This document shows, piece by piece, positions 52,810-61,760 of a stretch of DNA of 64,000 nucleotides (positions within the stretch are counted from its first letter, which is position 1; each line of letters opens with the position of its first letter). Position numbers and translations under genes: made by a program. Location of the stretch: contig CAMUZU010000010.1 in assembly GCA_947165295.1 (NCBI GenBank), forward strand, positions 1 through 64,000, in the 5' to 3' direction. This stretch comes from an uncultured Selenomonadales bacterium. GTDB lineage: Bacteria > Bacillota > Negativicutes > Selenomonadales > Selenomonadaceae. The notes under the pieces were generated by a model. The model saw only the letters and a program-made list of their open reading frames with translations. It made no database searches and was not told the DNA's origin.

Positions 52810-53598
52810 GTGAAGACTTGCACAGTGCAAACCGTTTTGAGTGCCGTCAATCAACTTGCGCCCAAAAGATTCGCCGAAGACTGGGACAACGTCGGACTGC
52901 TCGTCGGCGACAGAAATGCCGCAGTCACAAAAATTTTCGTGTGCCTTGACGTGCGCGACGAAAACATTTCGCAGGCGATTGACCTCGGCGCACAGCTGAT
53001 TGTTTCGCATCACCCGCTGATTTTCCGCAAGATGTCCGACGTTCGGCTTGACAAACCGCTCGGTCGACACATTGCCCGCTTAATCAAAAGCGACATTGCG
53101 GTCATTGCGGCGCACACGAATCTTGACAAAACTTCCGGCGGCGTCAACGATGTGTTGGCGAATCAACTTGGACTTGTCGACGTGAAAATTCCCGACGACG
53201 AAGAAATTTCTTTCGTGCGGCTCGGCAGGTTGCCAATGCCCATGACTGCCGCGGACTTCGCCCGTCACGTGAAAAAATCTTTGAACGCTCCGACTGTTCG
53301 GTTGGTTGACGCGGGCGACTTCATGATTGAACGCGTCGGACTTTGCTCAGGCGCGGGCGCGGAATTCATTTTGAACGCACAGTTTCACGGCGCACAAGCT
53401 TTCGTCACCGGCGACGTCAAATATCACGAAGCACAAGCCGCCGTCGAAAATAAAATTCACGTCGTGGACGCGGGACACTTCGCCACGGAGTTTCCGATTG
53501 TCCGCGTGCTTGCCGAATATCTGCGCGACGAACTGAAAAAGTTTCCCGTCGAAGTCGTCGAAGACACGCAGTCGAAAGATTTTTTCGCGACAGTTTGA
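52810..53598 (+). CDS. Nif3-like dinuclear metal centre protein
   Basis: A 262-residue Nif3/YqfO family protein, sometimes named GTP cyclohydrolase I type 2. Its signatures are AEDWDNVGLLVGDRNAAV near residue 22, GAQLIVSHHPLIFRKMSDV near 60 (metal-binding HH), AVIAAHTNLDKTSGGVND near 95 and VVDAGHFATEFPIVRVLAEY near 225 (His and Glu ligands). It lacks the PII-like inserted domain of YqfO, so it is the short form. Biochemical role is unsettled. The start is GTG at 52810, preceded by TTGGAGGAA. Confidence 0.88.
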   Translation: MKTCTVQTVLSAVNQLAPKRFAEDWDNVGLLVGDRNAAVTKIFVCLDVRDENISQAIDLGAQLIVSHHPLIFRKMSDVRLDKPLGRHIARLIKSDIAVIAAHTNLDKTSGGVNDVLANQLGLVDVKIPDDEEISFVRLGRLPMPMTAADFARHVKKSLNAPTVRLVDAGDFMIERVGLCSGAGAEFILNAQFHGAQAFVTGDVKYHEAQAAVENKIHVVDAGHFATEFPIVRVLAEYLRDELKKFPVEVVEDTQSKDFFATV

Positions 53599-53607
53599 AA
53601 TTGATTC

Positions 53608-53638
53608 TTGACTTGAAGTTTGCTTGAGCTGATAAACT
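53608..53638 (+). promoter_or_regulatory. MerR-type promoter with 19-bp spacer
   Basis: TTGACT and TAAACT are separated by 19 bases, the overlong spacing typical of promoters activated by MerR-family proteins, 38 bases before the merR-like gene. This suggests autoregulation. Confidence 0.6.
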
Positions 53639-53675
53639 TGCGCCGGAAAATCTTTTCGTTGTTGGGGGAGTGTTT

Positions 53676-54032
53676 ATGACAATCGGCGAAGTCAGTGAAA
53701 AATTTCAGATGACGGCGGACACCCTGCGTTATTACGAACGAATCGGTTTGATTCCGCCCGTCCCGCGCAAGAAGAACGGTATCCGCGATTTCGACGAACA
53801 AGCCTGCAAGTGGGTCGGGTTCGTCAAGTGTATGCGCGCTTCCGGCGTGCAAATCGAGGCGCTGATTGAGTACGTGTCGCTCCTGCAGAAAGGCACGGGC
53901 ATTGAGCGGCGCAAACAAATTTTGATCGAACAGCGGGCGCGGCTCCAAAATCAAGCTGAAACTTTGCGCACGACGATTGAGCGGCTCGATTACAAAATCG
54001 ACCACTACGAAGAAATGTTCAAGCAACCGTGA
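53676..54032 (+). CDS. MerR family transcriptional regulator
   Basis: A 118-residue regulator. The winged-helix N-terminus reads TIGEVSEKFQMTADTLRYYE followed by RIGLIPPVPRKKNGIRDF, and the C-terminal coiled coil spans about 80-115 (RARLQNQAETLRTTIERLDY). It lacks the cysteines of metal sensors and resembles the AdhR/YfmP-type subgroup that answers to aldehydes or oxidative cues. The ATG at 53676 is 5 bases from GGGGGAG. The gene stands alone with its own promoter and terminator, so its targets are not obvious apart from its own promoter. Confidence 0.85.
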   Translation: MTIGEVSEKFQMTADTLRYYERIGLIPPVPRKKNGIRDFDEQACKWVGFVKCMRASGVQIEALIEYVSLLQKGTGIERRKQILIEQRARLQNQAETLRTTIERLDYKIDHYEEMFKQP

Positions 54033-54047
54033 AACTTTCCTCGGCAA

Positions 54048-54078
54048 CCTCGCATGAAGAGCGGGGCTGTTTTTTTTT
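54048..54078 (+). terminator. Terminator after the merR-like gene
   Basis: CCTCGC and GCGGGG pair around ATGAAGA, then CTG and nine T. Confidence 0.75.
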
Positions 54079-54116
54079 GCGCAAACGTGTACAATGTCCG
54101 CGAAGGAGGCATAAAC

Positions 54117-55382
54117 ATGAACTTCGACAAAATTTATTCGGACTTCGACGCGGCGCGGGAAGTTCACGACATTGAGTCGATGAGCGACATAATCAAGCGC
54201 GTCAACGACCACTGCGGTGAATTGGCGCGCACGGGCAGAGCGAACGAAATTCCGCCCGAAGCCAACGAAATTGCCGCGCATGTCAACGTTATGATTTACT
54301 TCGTCATGAAACTTTTGGGCGACGGCAACGCGTCCAAAGCGCGACATTATCTCGGCACGTTTGAAAATCCCGACGGCGTCGACCTGAACATCAAAGAAGG
54401 ATTTTTCTTCATGTATTACCTGTTCGGGCGAATGTTTTATCTTGAAGGCGACTTCTTTCGCGCCGAAGAATTTTTCACGCGTTACGAAGAACTGCGCACG
54501 AAAAAGTTTGGCGACGTCGACGAATTGAGTTTGTTTTATCGGGCGAACTGTTTGGCGTTCACCGGAAAGTTTTTCGCGGCGGCTCAGCTTTACGAACGGA
54601 TTCTGCAAATCAAGGCGAACTTCCCCGAAGTCAAACGCAACCTTGAGCGTTTGCGGCGCGGAAATGTCGGTGGACTTGTGCGCGAACTTTCAAGCCTGCG
54701 ATATTTCACGAATTGGCGCGATGTGCCGATTTTTATCAATGCCCGCGACCGGCTCGGCGTCATGAAACGCATGATTGATTGGTTGCTCGACGCGGGTTAT
54801 CGCAAGCTGATAATTTTGGACAACCTGTCGACGTATCCGCCGCTTTTGGATTATTATCGTGCGCTTGACGGGGATTCGCGGGTCAAAGTCATTCGCCTGG
54901 AAAAAAATTTCGGCTACAAGGCACTGTGGCTGTCGGGCGTGCCGGAGCAGCTGAAAATCGCAACGCCGTACGTGTACACCGACCCGGACTTGTTGCCCGT
55001 CGAAGACTGTCCGAAAGATTTCATGCGCCGATTCATGGACATCCTTGACGACAACCGCGAACTGCGCAAAGTCGGCTTCGGGCTTGTTTGGGACGACATA
55101 ACTTTTTTCAACAAGGATTGGGCGCAACGCACGCAACGAAACTTTTACGAAGGCACGCAGGTCGGCGACGAACTTTATTACGCGGCGATTGACACGACGT
55201 TTGCGCTGTACTCGAACGTGCGGCATTACAACGTTCGCTTTTCGGTGCGCACGACGGGCGACTTACAAGCGTATCATCTGCCGTGGTACTTCGATTACGA
55301 CAATTTGCCGCCCGACGAAAAATATTACGTCGAACACGCGGAGCCTTGCGCGGGAACGGCAACTCAATTCAAGCAACGTTGA
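54117..55382 (+). CDS. Glycosyltransferase-like protein with TPR-like N-terminus
   Basis: A 421-residue protein. Residues about 1-190 are helical and TPR-like (FMYYLFGRMFYLEGDFFRAE, LAFTGKFFAAAQLYERILQI). The second half resembles a GT-A glycosyltransferase: VPIFINARDRLGVMKRMIDW near 205, KLIILDNLSTYPPLLDYY and a DXD-like YVYTDPDLLPVEDCPKDF near 285. The final part (DTTFALYS, HLPWYFDYDNLPPDEKYYVE) is typical of small family 2 transferases in surface-glycan loci. A TPR-GT fusion suggests glycosylation of a protein, perhaps flagellin, though the flagellin gene is 20 kb away. GAAGGAGG lies before the ATG. Confidence 0.65.
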   Translation: MNFDKIYSDFDAAREVHDIESMSDIIKRVNDHCGELARTGRANEIPPEANEIAAHVNVMIYFVMKLLGDGNASKARHYLGTFENPDGVDLNIKEGFFFMYYLFGRMFYLEGDFFRAEEFFTRYEELRTKKFGDVDELSLFYRANCLAFTGKFFAAAQLYERILQIKANFPEVKRNLERLRRGNVGGLVRELSSLRYFTNWRDVPIFINARDRLGVMKRMIDWLLDAGYRKLIILDNLSTYPPLLDYYRALDGDSRVKVIRLEKNFGYKALWLSGVPEQLKIATPYVYTDPDLLPVEDCPKDFMRRFMDILDDNRELRKVGFGLVWDDITFFNKDWAQRTQRNFYEGTQVGDELYYAAIDTTFALYSNVRHYNVRFSVRTTGDLQAYHLPWYFDYDNLPPDEKYYVEHAEPCAGTATQFKQR

Positions 55383-55421
55383 CGATTTAATTGCTGTCAC
55401 ACGCAACGTGGAGGTTAAACT

Positions 55422-57908
55422 TTGGATTCGATAAAAATTCGCGGCGCACGGGTTCACAATCTCAAGAACATCAGCGTCGAAATTCCCCGCGACAAACTCG
55501 TCGTGATAACCGGCGTTTCGGGCAGCGGCAAAAGTTCGCTCGCCTTCGATACAATTTACGCCGAAGGTCAACGCCGTTACATGGAGTCATTGTCAAGTTA
55601 TGCGCGTCAATTTTTGGGACTGCCCGACAAGCCCGACGTTGAGCTGATTGAAGGTTTAAGCCCGTCAATCGCGATTAATCAGAAGACGACCAACAACAAT
55701 CCGCGCTCGACCGTCGGTACCGTCACGGAGATTTATGATTATCTGCGACTGCTTTTCGCACGCGTCGGCAAACCGCATTGTCCGAAGTGCGGCAAACCCG
55801 TCAAAAGTCAAAGCGTCGACCAGATTCTCGCGCAGATTTTGAAGCTCGACGACGGAACGCGATTCAGTTTGCTTGCGCCGATTGTCAATCATCAAAAAGG
55901 CACGCACAAAGAAGTTTTCGACCGACTGAGCGCGGCGGGTTTCGTGCGCGTGAAAGTTGACGGCGAACTTCGTGAACTCGGCGAAAAAATTTCCCTCGCG
56001 AAGACGAAGAAGCATTCGATTGAAGTTGTCGTCGACCGCTTGATTATTCGCGACGGCGTGCGTTCAAGATTGGCGGATTCGTTGGAGACCGCACTCAAGT
56101 TCGGCAACGGAATTGTTTTCGTCGAAACGGACAGCGAAACTTTGACATTCAGCGAACGAAATGCCTGCGTCGACTGCGGTATCAGCTTGCCCGACATTAC
56201 GCCGCAACTTTTTTCGTTCAACAGTCCGAAAGGCGCGTGCCCGACCTGCAGCGGACTCGGCAAGGTGTTCGACGTGCGCGACTTCACGACAATGTATGAG
56301 TGGATGATTGCAATTCACGACTTCAAGACGACCGACCTGCCCGAAGACGCCTGCCCCGCCTGTCACGGTCAACGGTTGAAGCCCGAAGCGTTGAGCGTCA
56401 CCGTCGGCGAAAAAAATATCGCGCAGGTTTGCGACATGTCCGTTGACGCGTGCCGAAATTTTTTCGCGACGCTTGAACTTGACGACACCGACAAAAAAAT
56501 TTCCGCGCAAGTGTTGAAGGAAATCAATTCGCGGCTGAAGTTTCTGTGCGACGTCGGACTTGACTACTTGAGTTTGGCGCGCAAGTCGGCGACTTTAAGC
56601 GGCGGCGAATCACAGCGAATTCGTTTGGCGACACAAATCGGCTCGGCTTTGACGGGCGTACTTTACGTGCTCGACGAACCGTCAATCGGACTTCACGCAC
56701 ATGACAACCAAAAACTTTTGGCGACCCTGAAAAATCTGCGCGACCTCGGCAACACGCTGATTGTCGTCGAACACGACGAGGAAACCATTCGTGCGGCGGA
56801 CGAAATTGTCGACATCGGACGCGGCGCGGGCAAATTCGGCGGCGAAGTCATTGCTCAAGGCACGGCGGACGAAATTTCCCGCGACGAAAATTCTTTGACG
56901 GGCGACTACCTCAGCGGGCGCAAAAAAATTCCCGTGCCGACGACGCGCCGACCGATTGAACAAACTTTGACTTTCGCGAACGCCTGCAAGAACAATCTCA
57001 AAAACATCACCGTCAAAATTCCGTTGAACGCGTTGACTTTGGTGACGGGCGTATCGGGCAGCGGCAAGTCAACGCTCGTCGAAGAAGTCATTTACCCGAC
57101 GCTCAGCGACATGAAACTCGACGGCGTGAGCAAAGTCACCATGATTGACCAAGACCCGATTGGCAGGACGCCGCGCTCGAACATTGCAACTTACACGGGC
57201 GTCGCCGACCACATCAGGAAACTTTTCGCCTCGACCAACGGCGCAAAACTTCGCGGTTACAAGGCGGGACGTTTCAGCTTCAACGTCAAAGGCGGCAGAT
57301 GCGAAAGCTGCGGCGGCAACGGCGTCTTGAAAATCCCGATGAATTTTCTGCCCGACGTTTACGTCACCTGCGACGTGTGCAAAGGTGCGCGCTTCAACGC
57401 CGAAACGCTCGAAGTCACGTACAAGGGCAAAAACATTTCCGACGTGTTGAACATGCCCGTCGACGAGGCTTTGGAATTTTTCGCGAACGTGCCGACGATT
57501 AAACGCATGTTGCAAGTCCTGCACGACGTGGGCTTGGGTTACATTGCGCTCGGTCAATCGGCGAACACTTTCAGCGGCGGCGAGGCTCAACGCGTCAAAC
57601 TTGCTTACGAATTGGCGCGGCCTTTGGGACGTGCGGCGAACATTTACATCATGGACGAACCGACGACGGGCTTGCACTTCGACGACGTGAACAAGCTTAT
57701 CGACGTGATTCAGCGGCTTGTCGATCGCGGCGACACGGTCATAATCATTGAACACAATCTCGACGTGATTAAATGCGCCGATTACATTATCGACCTCGGA
57801 CCCGACGGCGGCGACAAAGGCGGTCAACTCGTTGCGTGCGGCACGCCCGAAGAAGTTGCCCGCGTCGAAAATTCTTACACCGGTCAAGCTCTGCGCAAAG
57901 TTCTGTAA
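55422..57908 (+). CDS. uvrA: Excinuclease ABC subunit A lacking most of the insertion domain
   Basis: An 828-residue UvrA; homologues are usually about 940. Both ABC modules are complete: Walker [10 protein letters not shown] at 31-39 and again near 545, signatures LSGGESQRI near 392 and FSGGEAQRV near 711, and Walker [11 protein letters not shown] and [10 protein letters not shown]. Zinc ligands C120/C123, C249/C252/C273/C276 and CESC...CDVC near 625 are present, as is the UvrB-binding region (about 131-245). But only about 30 residues separate GLG (280) from [14 protein letters not shown] (311), where other UvrA have about 125. The missing piece is the insertion domain that touches DNA. TTG start with GTGGAGG. 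Confidence 0.93.
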   Translation: MDSIKIRGARVHNLKNISVEIPRDKLVVITGVSGSGKSSLAFDTIYAEGQRRYMESLSSYARQFLGLPDKPDVELIEGLSPSIAINQKTTNNNPRSTVGTVTEIYDYLRLLFARVGKPHCPKCGKPVKSQSVDQILAQILKLDDGTRFSLLAPIVNHQKGTHKEVFDRLSAAGFVRVKVDGELRELGEKISLAKTKKHSIEVVVDRLIIRDGVRSRLADSLETALKFGNGIVFVETDSETLTFSERNACVDCGISLPDITPQLFSFNSPKGACPTCSGLGKVFDVRDFTTMYEWMIAIHDFKTTDLPEDACPACHGQRLKPEALSVTVGEKNIAQVCDMSVDACRNFFATLELDDTDKKISAQVLKEINSRLKFLCDVGLDYLSLARKSATLSGGESQRIRLATQIGSALTGVLYVLDEPSIGLHAHDNQKLLATLKNLRDLGNTLIVVEHDEETIRAADEIVDIGRGAGKFGGEVIAQGTADEISRDENSLTGDYLSGRKKIPVPTTRRPIEQTLTFANACKNNLKNITVKIPLNALTLVTGVSGSGKSTLVEEVIYPTLSDMKLDGVSKVTMIDQDPIGRTPRSNIATYTGVADHIRKLFASTNGAKLRGYKAGRFSFNVKGGRCESCGGNGVLKIPMNFLPDVYVTCDVCKGARFNAETLEVTYKGKNISDVLNMPVDEALEFFANVPTIKRMLQVLHDVGLGYIALGQSANTFSGGEAQRVKLAYELARPLGRAANIYIMDEPTTGLHFDDVNKLIDVIQRLVDRGDTVIIIEHNLDVIKCADYIIDLGPDGGDKGGQLVACGTPEEVARVENSYTGQALRKVL

Positions 57909-57916
57909 AAATTTTT

Positions 57917-57944
57917 CGTCCGTAATTTGCGGGCGATTTTTTTT
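57917..57944 (+). terminator. Terminator after uvrA
   Basis: CGTCCGT and GCGGGCG pair (two G-T) around AATTT, then A and eight T. Confidence 0.7.
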
Positions 57945-57993
57945 CGGCTGTTGAATTTCGACGGAGAAATTTTTGACCGAAAAAATTCCTATC

Positions 57994-58253
57994 TTGCTTT
58001 TCGTAGCGAAGCAAGTTATAATGCCGACAATTTCAAGTTGCAAAATAGAAAGTGTTTCGGGCTTACGCGGTGACGCCGTTCGAGACAAACATTTTCCAAA
58101 ACGAAAGGAGCGCGCCAACTCAACAAACTCAGAACTTTTGTGGAACTCAACTGATAATTTTTTAGGAGAACGCAATCGAACAGCGGGCTTTTCCAAAACA
58201 CTTTCCGAAAGTCCGAAATTCGTGGCGTTGCGAAGCCCTCGGCAAGGGCTACT
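57994..58253 (+). promoter_or_regulatory. Putative CRISPR leader with promoter and palindromes
   Basis: The 309 bases between the uvrA terminator and the first repeat contain no credible gene. TTGCTT, 17 bases and a perfect TATAAT (57994-58022) form a promoter facing the array; its spacer is part of an inverted repeat CTTGCTT...AAGCAAG (57993-58015). GAAAGTGTTT (58048-58057) recurs inverted as AAACACTTTC (58196-58205). A hairpin AGCCCT/AGGGCT (58234-58250) ends three bases before repeat 1. Confidence 0.6.
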
Positions 58254-59043
58254 GTCGCGCATGCCTCCATACCGCTTGCGGTTTTGAAACGACGTGAAGT
58301 CGAAAACCATTATCTGGCAACGCTTTGGTCGCGCATGCCTCCATACCGTTTACGGTTTTGAAACAGTTGAATCTTGGCTTCTTTCCGTCCTTTTTTCAAG
58401 GCGGAGTCGCGCATGCCTCCATACCGCTTGCGGTTTTGAAACAATCAAATGCCTTTGCCGCGAGATACAACAAGCTGTCGTCGCGCATGCCTCCATACCG
58501 CTTGCGGTTTTGAAACTGGTTGCCCAGATCTTTGAAGTTTTTGAAACCTTGCTCCAGTCGCGCATGCCTCCATACCGCTTGCGGTTTTGAAACGCCGCAA
58601 GTTCGTAAGGAATATGAATCCCTTTTACGGTAGTCGCGCATGCCTCCATACCGCTTGCGGTTTTGAAACGAGTCAACGCGATATTCAATGTCGAGCGCGT
58701 CCTCAAGTCGCGCATGCCTCCATACCGTTTACGGTTTTGAAACTGCTGTAAACGGAATCAGGGAATTGAATTTTGGCTTGTCGCGCATGCCTCCATACCG
58801 CTTGCGGTTTTGAAACATCATTAACGTCAACGTACGGCAGCGGGGTTTGCACTCCGGTCGCGCATGCCTCCATACCGTTCACGGTTTTGAAACGATACTC
58901 GCGAATCTGCAATAGCAGAATTCGTAGTTAGTCGCGCATGCCTCCATACCGTTTACGGTTTTGAAACATCGTAGACATCGCAGTCCCACTTATCGGGCAA
59001 CTTGACGTCGCGCATGCCTCCATACCGTTTACGGTCTTGCGAG
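58254..59043 (+). CRISPR. CRISPR array, 11 repeats of 37 bp and 10 spacers
   Basis: Repeats start at 58254, 58328, 58406, 58480, 58557, 58633, 58707, 58780, 58857, 58931 and 59007. Each begins GTCGCGCATGCCTCCATACC and ends GGTTTTGAAAC; spacers are 36-41 bases. The last repeat has a ruined end (GGTCTTGCGAG), so the leader is on the left and transcription is on the + strand; the GAAAC end is typical of class 1 (type I or III) repeats. The inner hairpin is CCGCTTGCGG in repeats 1, 3-6 and 8, CCGTTTACGG in 2, 7, 10 and 11, and CCGTTCACGG in 9, all with pairing kept. No cas gene is in the window. Short open frames reading AHASIP-LAVLK across the array are artefacts. Confidence 0.97.
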
Positions 59044-59051
59044 CAAAAAAA

Positions 59052-59084
59052 ATCCCCCGACGATTTTCCGTCGAGGGATTTTTT
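59052..59084. terminator. Bidirectional terminator between the CRISPR array and pfkA
   Basis: TCCC(C)CGACG and CGTCGAGGGA pair around ATTTTC; A run on the left, T run on the right. Confidence 0.8.
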
Positions 59085-59101
59085 ATTTGAGTTAAAAAAT
59101 T

Positions 59102-60064
59102 TTACGCAAGCACACGAGCAAGACGCATGTATTCGGGATTGAGCTGCTTTTTGTTGTTAACGGCGTCATGCAGGTTAATCGAAACGACGTGCCCGCGATT
59201 GAAGCCGAAGACGATATCCGACAAGCCCGAAATGAGCGCAAGTGCCGCGTGTTCACCGAGGCGGCTTGCGTTGACGCGGTCAATAACCGTCGGGGAGCCG
59301 CCGCGTTGAATGTGTCCGAGTTTGGAAACGCGAGTGTCAAGACCGGTTTTCTCCGCGATAATCTTGCCGATTTCGTGGCCTTTGCCCGCGCCTTCCGCGA
59401 CGACGACGAGAATGTAACGTTTGCCCGCGTCGTAAGCCGCCTTCATGTCTTCGCACATTTCGTCAAGGTCGTATTCTTCTTCGGGAACGAGAATGTATTC
59501 CGCGCCGCCCGAAATGCCCGAAACCATGGCGAGCCAACCGGAATTGCGTCCCATGACTTCCAGAACGATTGTGCGACGGTGAGCCGAAGCCGTGTCGCGA
59601 AGTTTGTTAATCGCGTCGATAATCGTGTTGGCTGCCGTGTCGCAACCGATTGTATATTCGGAGCCCCAAACGTCGTTGTCAATCGTGCCGGGCAAGCCGA
59701 CGATCGGAATGCCCGTTTCTTGGCTCAACGTGGACGCGCCGCGAAGTGAACCGTCGCCGCCGACAACAACCAAACCTTGAATGCCGCGGTCAACCAGGTT
59801 TTTGTAACCGAGTGCGCGACCTTCGGGCGTGGTGAAGCGTTTGCAACGAGCAGTTCCCAAAAATGTGCCGCCGCGTTGAATGATGTCGCTTACGTCCTTG
59901 GATTGCATCTCGAACATTTCTTCGTCAAGCATACCGTGATAGCCGCCGCGAATGCCCCAAACTCTAACGCCGTGATGAAGTGCCGTGCGAGTGACGGCGC
60001 GAACTGCCGCGTTCATGCCGGGTGAATCGCCGCCCGATGTCATTACTGCAATACTTTTCAGCAT
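59102..60064 (-). CDS. pfkA: ATP-dependent 6-phosphofructokinase
   Basis: A 320-residue glycolytic enzyme of normal length. IAVMTSGGDSPGMNAAVRAV at the start holds the ATP-binding GGD, then GTFLGTARCKRF near 75, LVVVGGDGSLRGA near 100, PGTIDNDVWGSEYTIGCDTA near 126 (catalytic TIDND, with the aspartate as base) and VLEVMGRNSGWLAM near 165. The LGHIQRGGSPTVIDR effector/substrate segment is present near 245. GDG after the GGD loop points to ATP rather than pyrophosphate use. The ATG at 60064 is preceded by GGAGGGGG. Confidence 0.96.
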   Translation of the reverse strand: MLKSIAVMTSGGDSPGMNAAVRAVTRTALHHGVRVWGIRGGYHGMLDEEMFEMQSKDVSDIIQRGGTFLGTARCKRFTTPEGRALGYKNLVDRGIQGLVVVGGDGSLRGASTLSQETGIPIVGLPGTIDNDVWGSEYTIGCDTAANTIIDAINKLRDTASAHRRTIVLEVMGRNSGWLAMVSGISGGAEYILVPEEEYDLDEMCEDMKAAYDAGKRYILVVVAEGAGKGHEIGKIIAEKTGLDTRVSKLGHIQRGGSPTVIDRVNASRLGEHAALALISGLSDIVFGFNRGHVVSINLHDAVNNKKQLNPEYMRLARVLA

Positions 60065-60125
60065 AACCGAATCCCCCTCCAAAAGCCCATTGCTCGACGT
60101 CATGCGCCGAAAATTTTCCGTCGAC

Positions 60126-60153
60126 ATAATAGCATAGATTTTCCGAATTGCAA
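60126..60153 (-). promoter_or_regulatory. Promoter of pfkA
   Basis: On the minus strand TTGCAA, 16 bases, TATTAT, 62 bases before the ATG. Confidence 0.55.
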
Positions 60154-60197
60154 ATATCGCGCCCGCCGCGTGAAAAATTTTTTCGTCGGCTTAAACG

Positions 60198-60226
60198 TTG
60201 CTACGCGCAAACAAATTTGATATTAT
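60198..60226 (+). promoter_or_regulatory. Promoter of the HAD/purE transcript
   Basis: TTGCTA, 17 bases, TATTAT, 22 bases before the HAD gene ATG; divergent from the pfkA promoter. Confidence 0.6.
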
Positions 60227-60247
60227 TCGCGTCGAGGTGATTGCTCA

Positions 60248-60901
60248 ATGAAACCCGGCGCGATTTTTGACATGGACGGCACGCTCTTCGACACGGAGAA
60301 ACTTTACCGCAAGGCGTGGTTGTCCGTTGCCCCCGAATTCGGCGTGGAACCGAATTACGACTTGCCGATTGCCGCCTGCGGAACGAACATGGGCGAAGAG
60401 TCCGTGCGCGTCGTCGAAAGTTTTTATCCGCACATCGACTGCAAGCGTTACGTCGAGCGCGTGTTGGAACTTGTCGAGGCCTGCCGCGAGCAAGGTTTGG
60501 AACTCATGACGGGCGTCGCAGAGATTTTGAATTTCTTCCGTGACGCCAACGTTAAAATGGCGGTTGCAAGCAGTTCGCCCGTCGCGATTATCGAAGAGAA
60601 TTTGTCACGGAAAAATCTGCGCGGATATTTCGACGTGCTTGTCGGCGGCGACATGGTTGCTCACGGCAAACCCGCGCCCGATATCTTCAAGCTTGCGGCG
60701 GAGAAGTTGAACATTGCGGCGGCGGATTGTTACATCTTCGAGGACAGCTTCAACGGAATTCGTGCGGCACACGCGGCGGGCGGCGCGGCGATTATGATTC
60801 CCGACACAATGCAACCGACCGACGAAATTAAAGCTTTGTGCGCGGGTGTCTTCGTCAACTTGTCGACAGCTCAACAAGCCATTTCGGAGGGTCAGCTATG
60901 A
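60248..60901 (+). CDS. HAD family hydrolase (beta-phosphoglucomutase-like)
   Basis: A 217-residue HAD-IA phosphatase. Motif I is AIFDMDGTLFDTEKLY (nucleophile D8 and D10), the cap domain follows (about 18-85), motif II is VASSSPVAI near 115, the motif III lysine is in HGKPAPDIF near 145 and motif IV is CYIFEDSFNGIRAA near 165. It likely dephosphorylates or isomerises a sugar phosphate. The stop overlaps the purE start by 4 bases, so the two are co-translated, though a purine role is not implied. GAGGTG precedes the ATG. Confidence 0.87.
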   Translation: MKPGAIFDMDGTLFDTEKLYRKAWLSVAPEFGVEPNYDLPIAACGTNMGEESVRVVESFYPHIDCKRYVERVLELVEACREQGLELMTGVAEILNFFRDANVKMAVASSSPVAIIEENLSRKNLRGYFDVLVGGDMVAHGKPAPDIFKLAAEKLNIAAADCYIFEDSFNGIRAAHAAGGAAIMIPDTMQPTDEIKALCAGVFVNLSTAQQAISEGQL

Positions 60902-61380
60902 AAGTTGCGATTATCATTGGCAGCGACAGCGATTGGCCGGTCATGAAAGCCGCCGTCGACACGCTCAAAAGTTTTGACGTCGAAGTTCAAGTTACCGTTG
61001 CTTCGGCTCACCGCACGCCGCAGAAAGTTCACGACTTCGTTACCAATTCCGACGCGCAGATTTTCATTGCGGCGGCAGGCATGGCGGCTCACCTTGCGGG
61101 CGTCGTGGCAAGCTTGACGACAAAACCCGTTATCGGCGTCCCGATGAATTCCGAACCGTTCAAAGGTCTCGACGCGCTTTTAAGCACGGTACAAATGCCC
61201 GGAGGAGTTCCCGTCGCGACAATGGCGGTCAACGGTGCGAAGAACGCCGCGTTGTTCGCCGTGGAGATTCTTGCGCTTGCCAACGAAGAGCTTGCCGAAA
61301 AGTTGACGGTCTATCGCCACAAGCTGATTACGGAGGTCGCGCTCAAAGAGCAGAAGATTCAACAGAGTTTGCACGAATAA
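60898..61380 (+). CDS. purE: N5-carboxyaminoimidazole ribonucleotide mutase
   Basis: A 160-residue class I PurE, acting in purine synthesis on N5-CAIR. VAIIIGSDSDWPVMKAAVDT at the start (S-x-S-D-x-P/W-V), VTVASAHRTPQKVHDFV near 39 with the catalytic histidine, and FIAAAGMAAHLAGVVAS near 66 are the family motifs. VQMPGGVPVATMAVNGAKNA near 107 is also typical. The ATG overlaps the end of the HAD gene; GGAGGG lies 7 bases upstream. purK is not adjacent. Confidence 0.95.
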   Translation: MKVAIIIGSDSDWPVMKAAVDTLKSFDVEVQVTVASAHRTPQKVHDFVTNSDAQIFIAAAGMAAHLAGVVASLTTKPVIGVPMNSEPFKGLDALLSTVQMPGGVPVATMAVNGAKNAALFAVEILALANEELAEKLTVYRHKLITEVALKEQKIQQSLHE

Positions 61381-61406
61381 TTCACATCCCTTAAGGAGGC
61401 GTCAAT

Positions 61407-61748
61407 ATGAACACCAGGACACACGAAATTATTTTGGAGTACGTCAACGTTTTGATGCACAAGGCGTTGAACCGCGAATTGACGTGGGAGTCGTCCGTCG
61501 GCTCAATGGAGTACAGCTACTTGATTAAGTCGCTCGAAGGCGAAGATTTGCTCGGCGTTTCCTACGACGTGCGCAGTGCCGACCGCGTGGACATCACCAT
61601 TCACGGCGAAACTTTCCGCACGCGCAACAAGCCGATTATCGACCGCGTCGGCAGGCTTTTCCGCATCATCAATTACGAACGCGGCGAAAACGTCATCAAG
61701 GACGAAACAATCAAGTTCATGCGCTCTTACGTCCAGAAAAATCGGTGA
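61407..61748 (+). CDS. Conserved-looking small protein, function unknown
   Basis: A 113-residue soluble protein between purE and purA, with AAGGAGG well placed before the ATG. I do not recognise it. It has two helices (residues 1-25), a beta-rich middle (VDITIHGETFRTRNKPIIDR) and a basic C-terminal helix. Spacing of 26 bases from purE and 12 bases to purA suggests co-transcription with the purine genes. Confidence 0.6.
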   Translation: MNTRTHEIILEYVNVLMHKALNRELTWESSVGSMEYSYLIKSLEGEDLLGVSYDVRSADRVDITIHGETFRTRNKPIIDRVGRLFRIINYERGENVIKDETIKFMRSYVQKNR

Positions 61749-61760
61749 GGTGATTTTTTA

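Noticed and set aside
58294..58912. Several short proteins repeating AHASIPLAVLK on plus and matching repeats on minus
   Set aside because: They are translations of the CRISPR repeats and spacers; the period equals the array unit.
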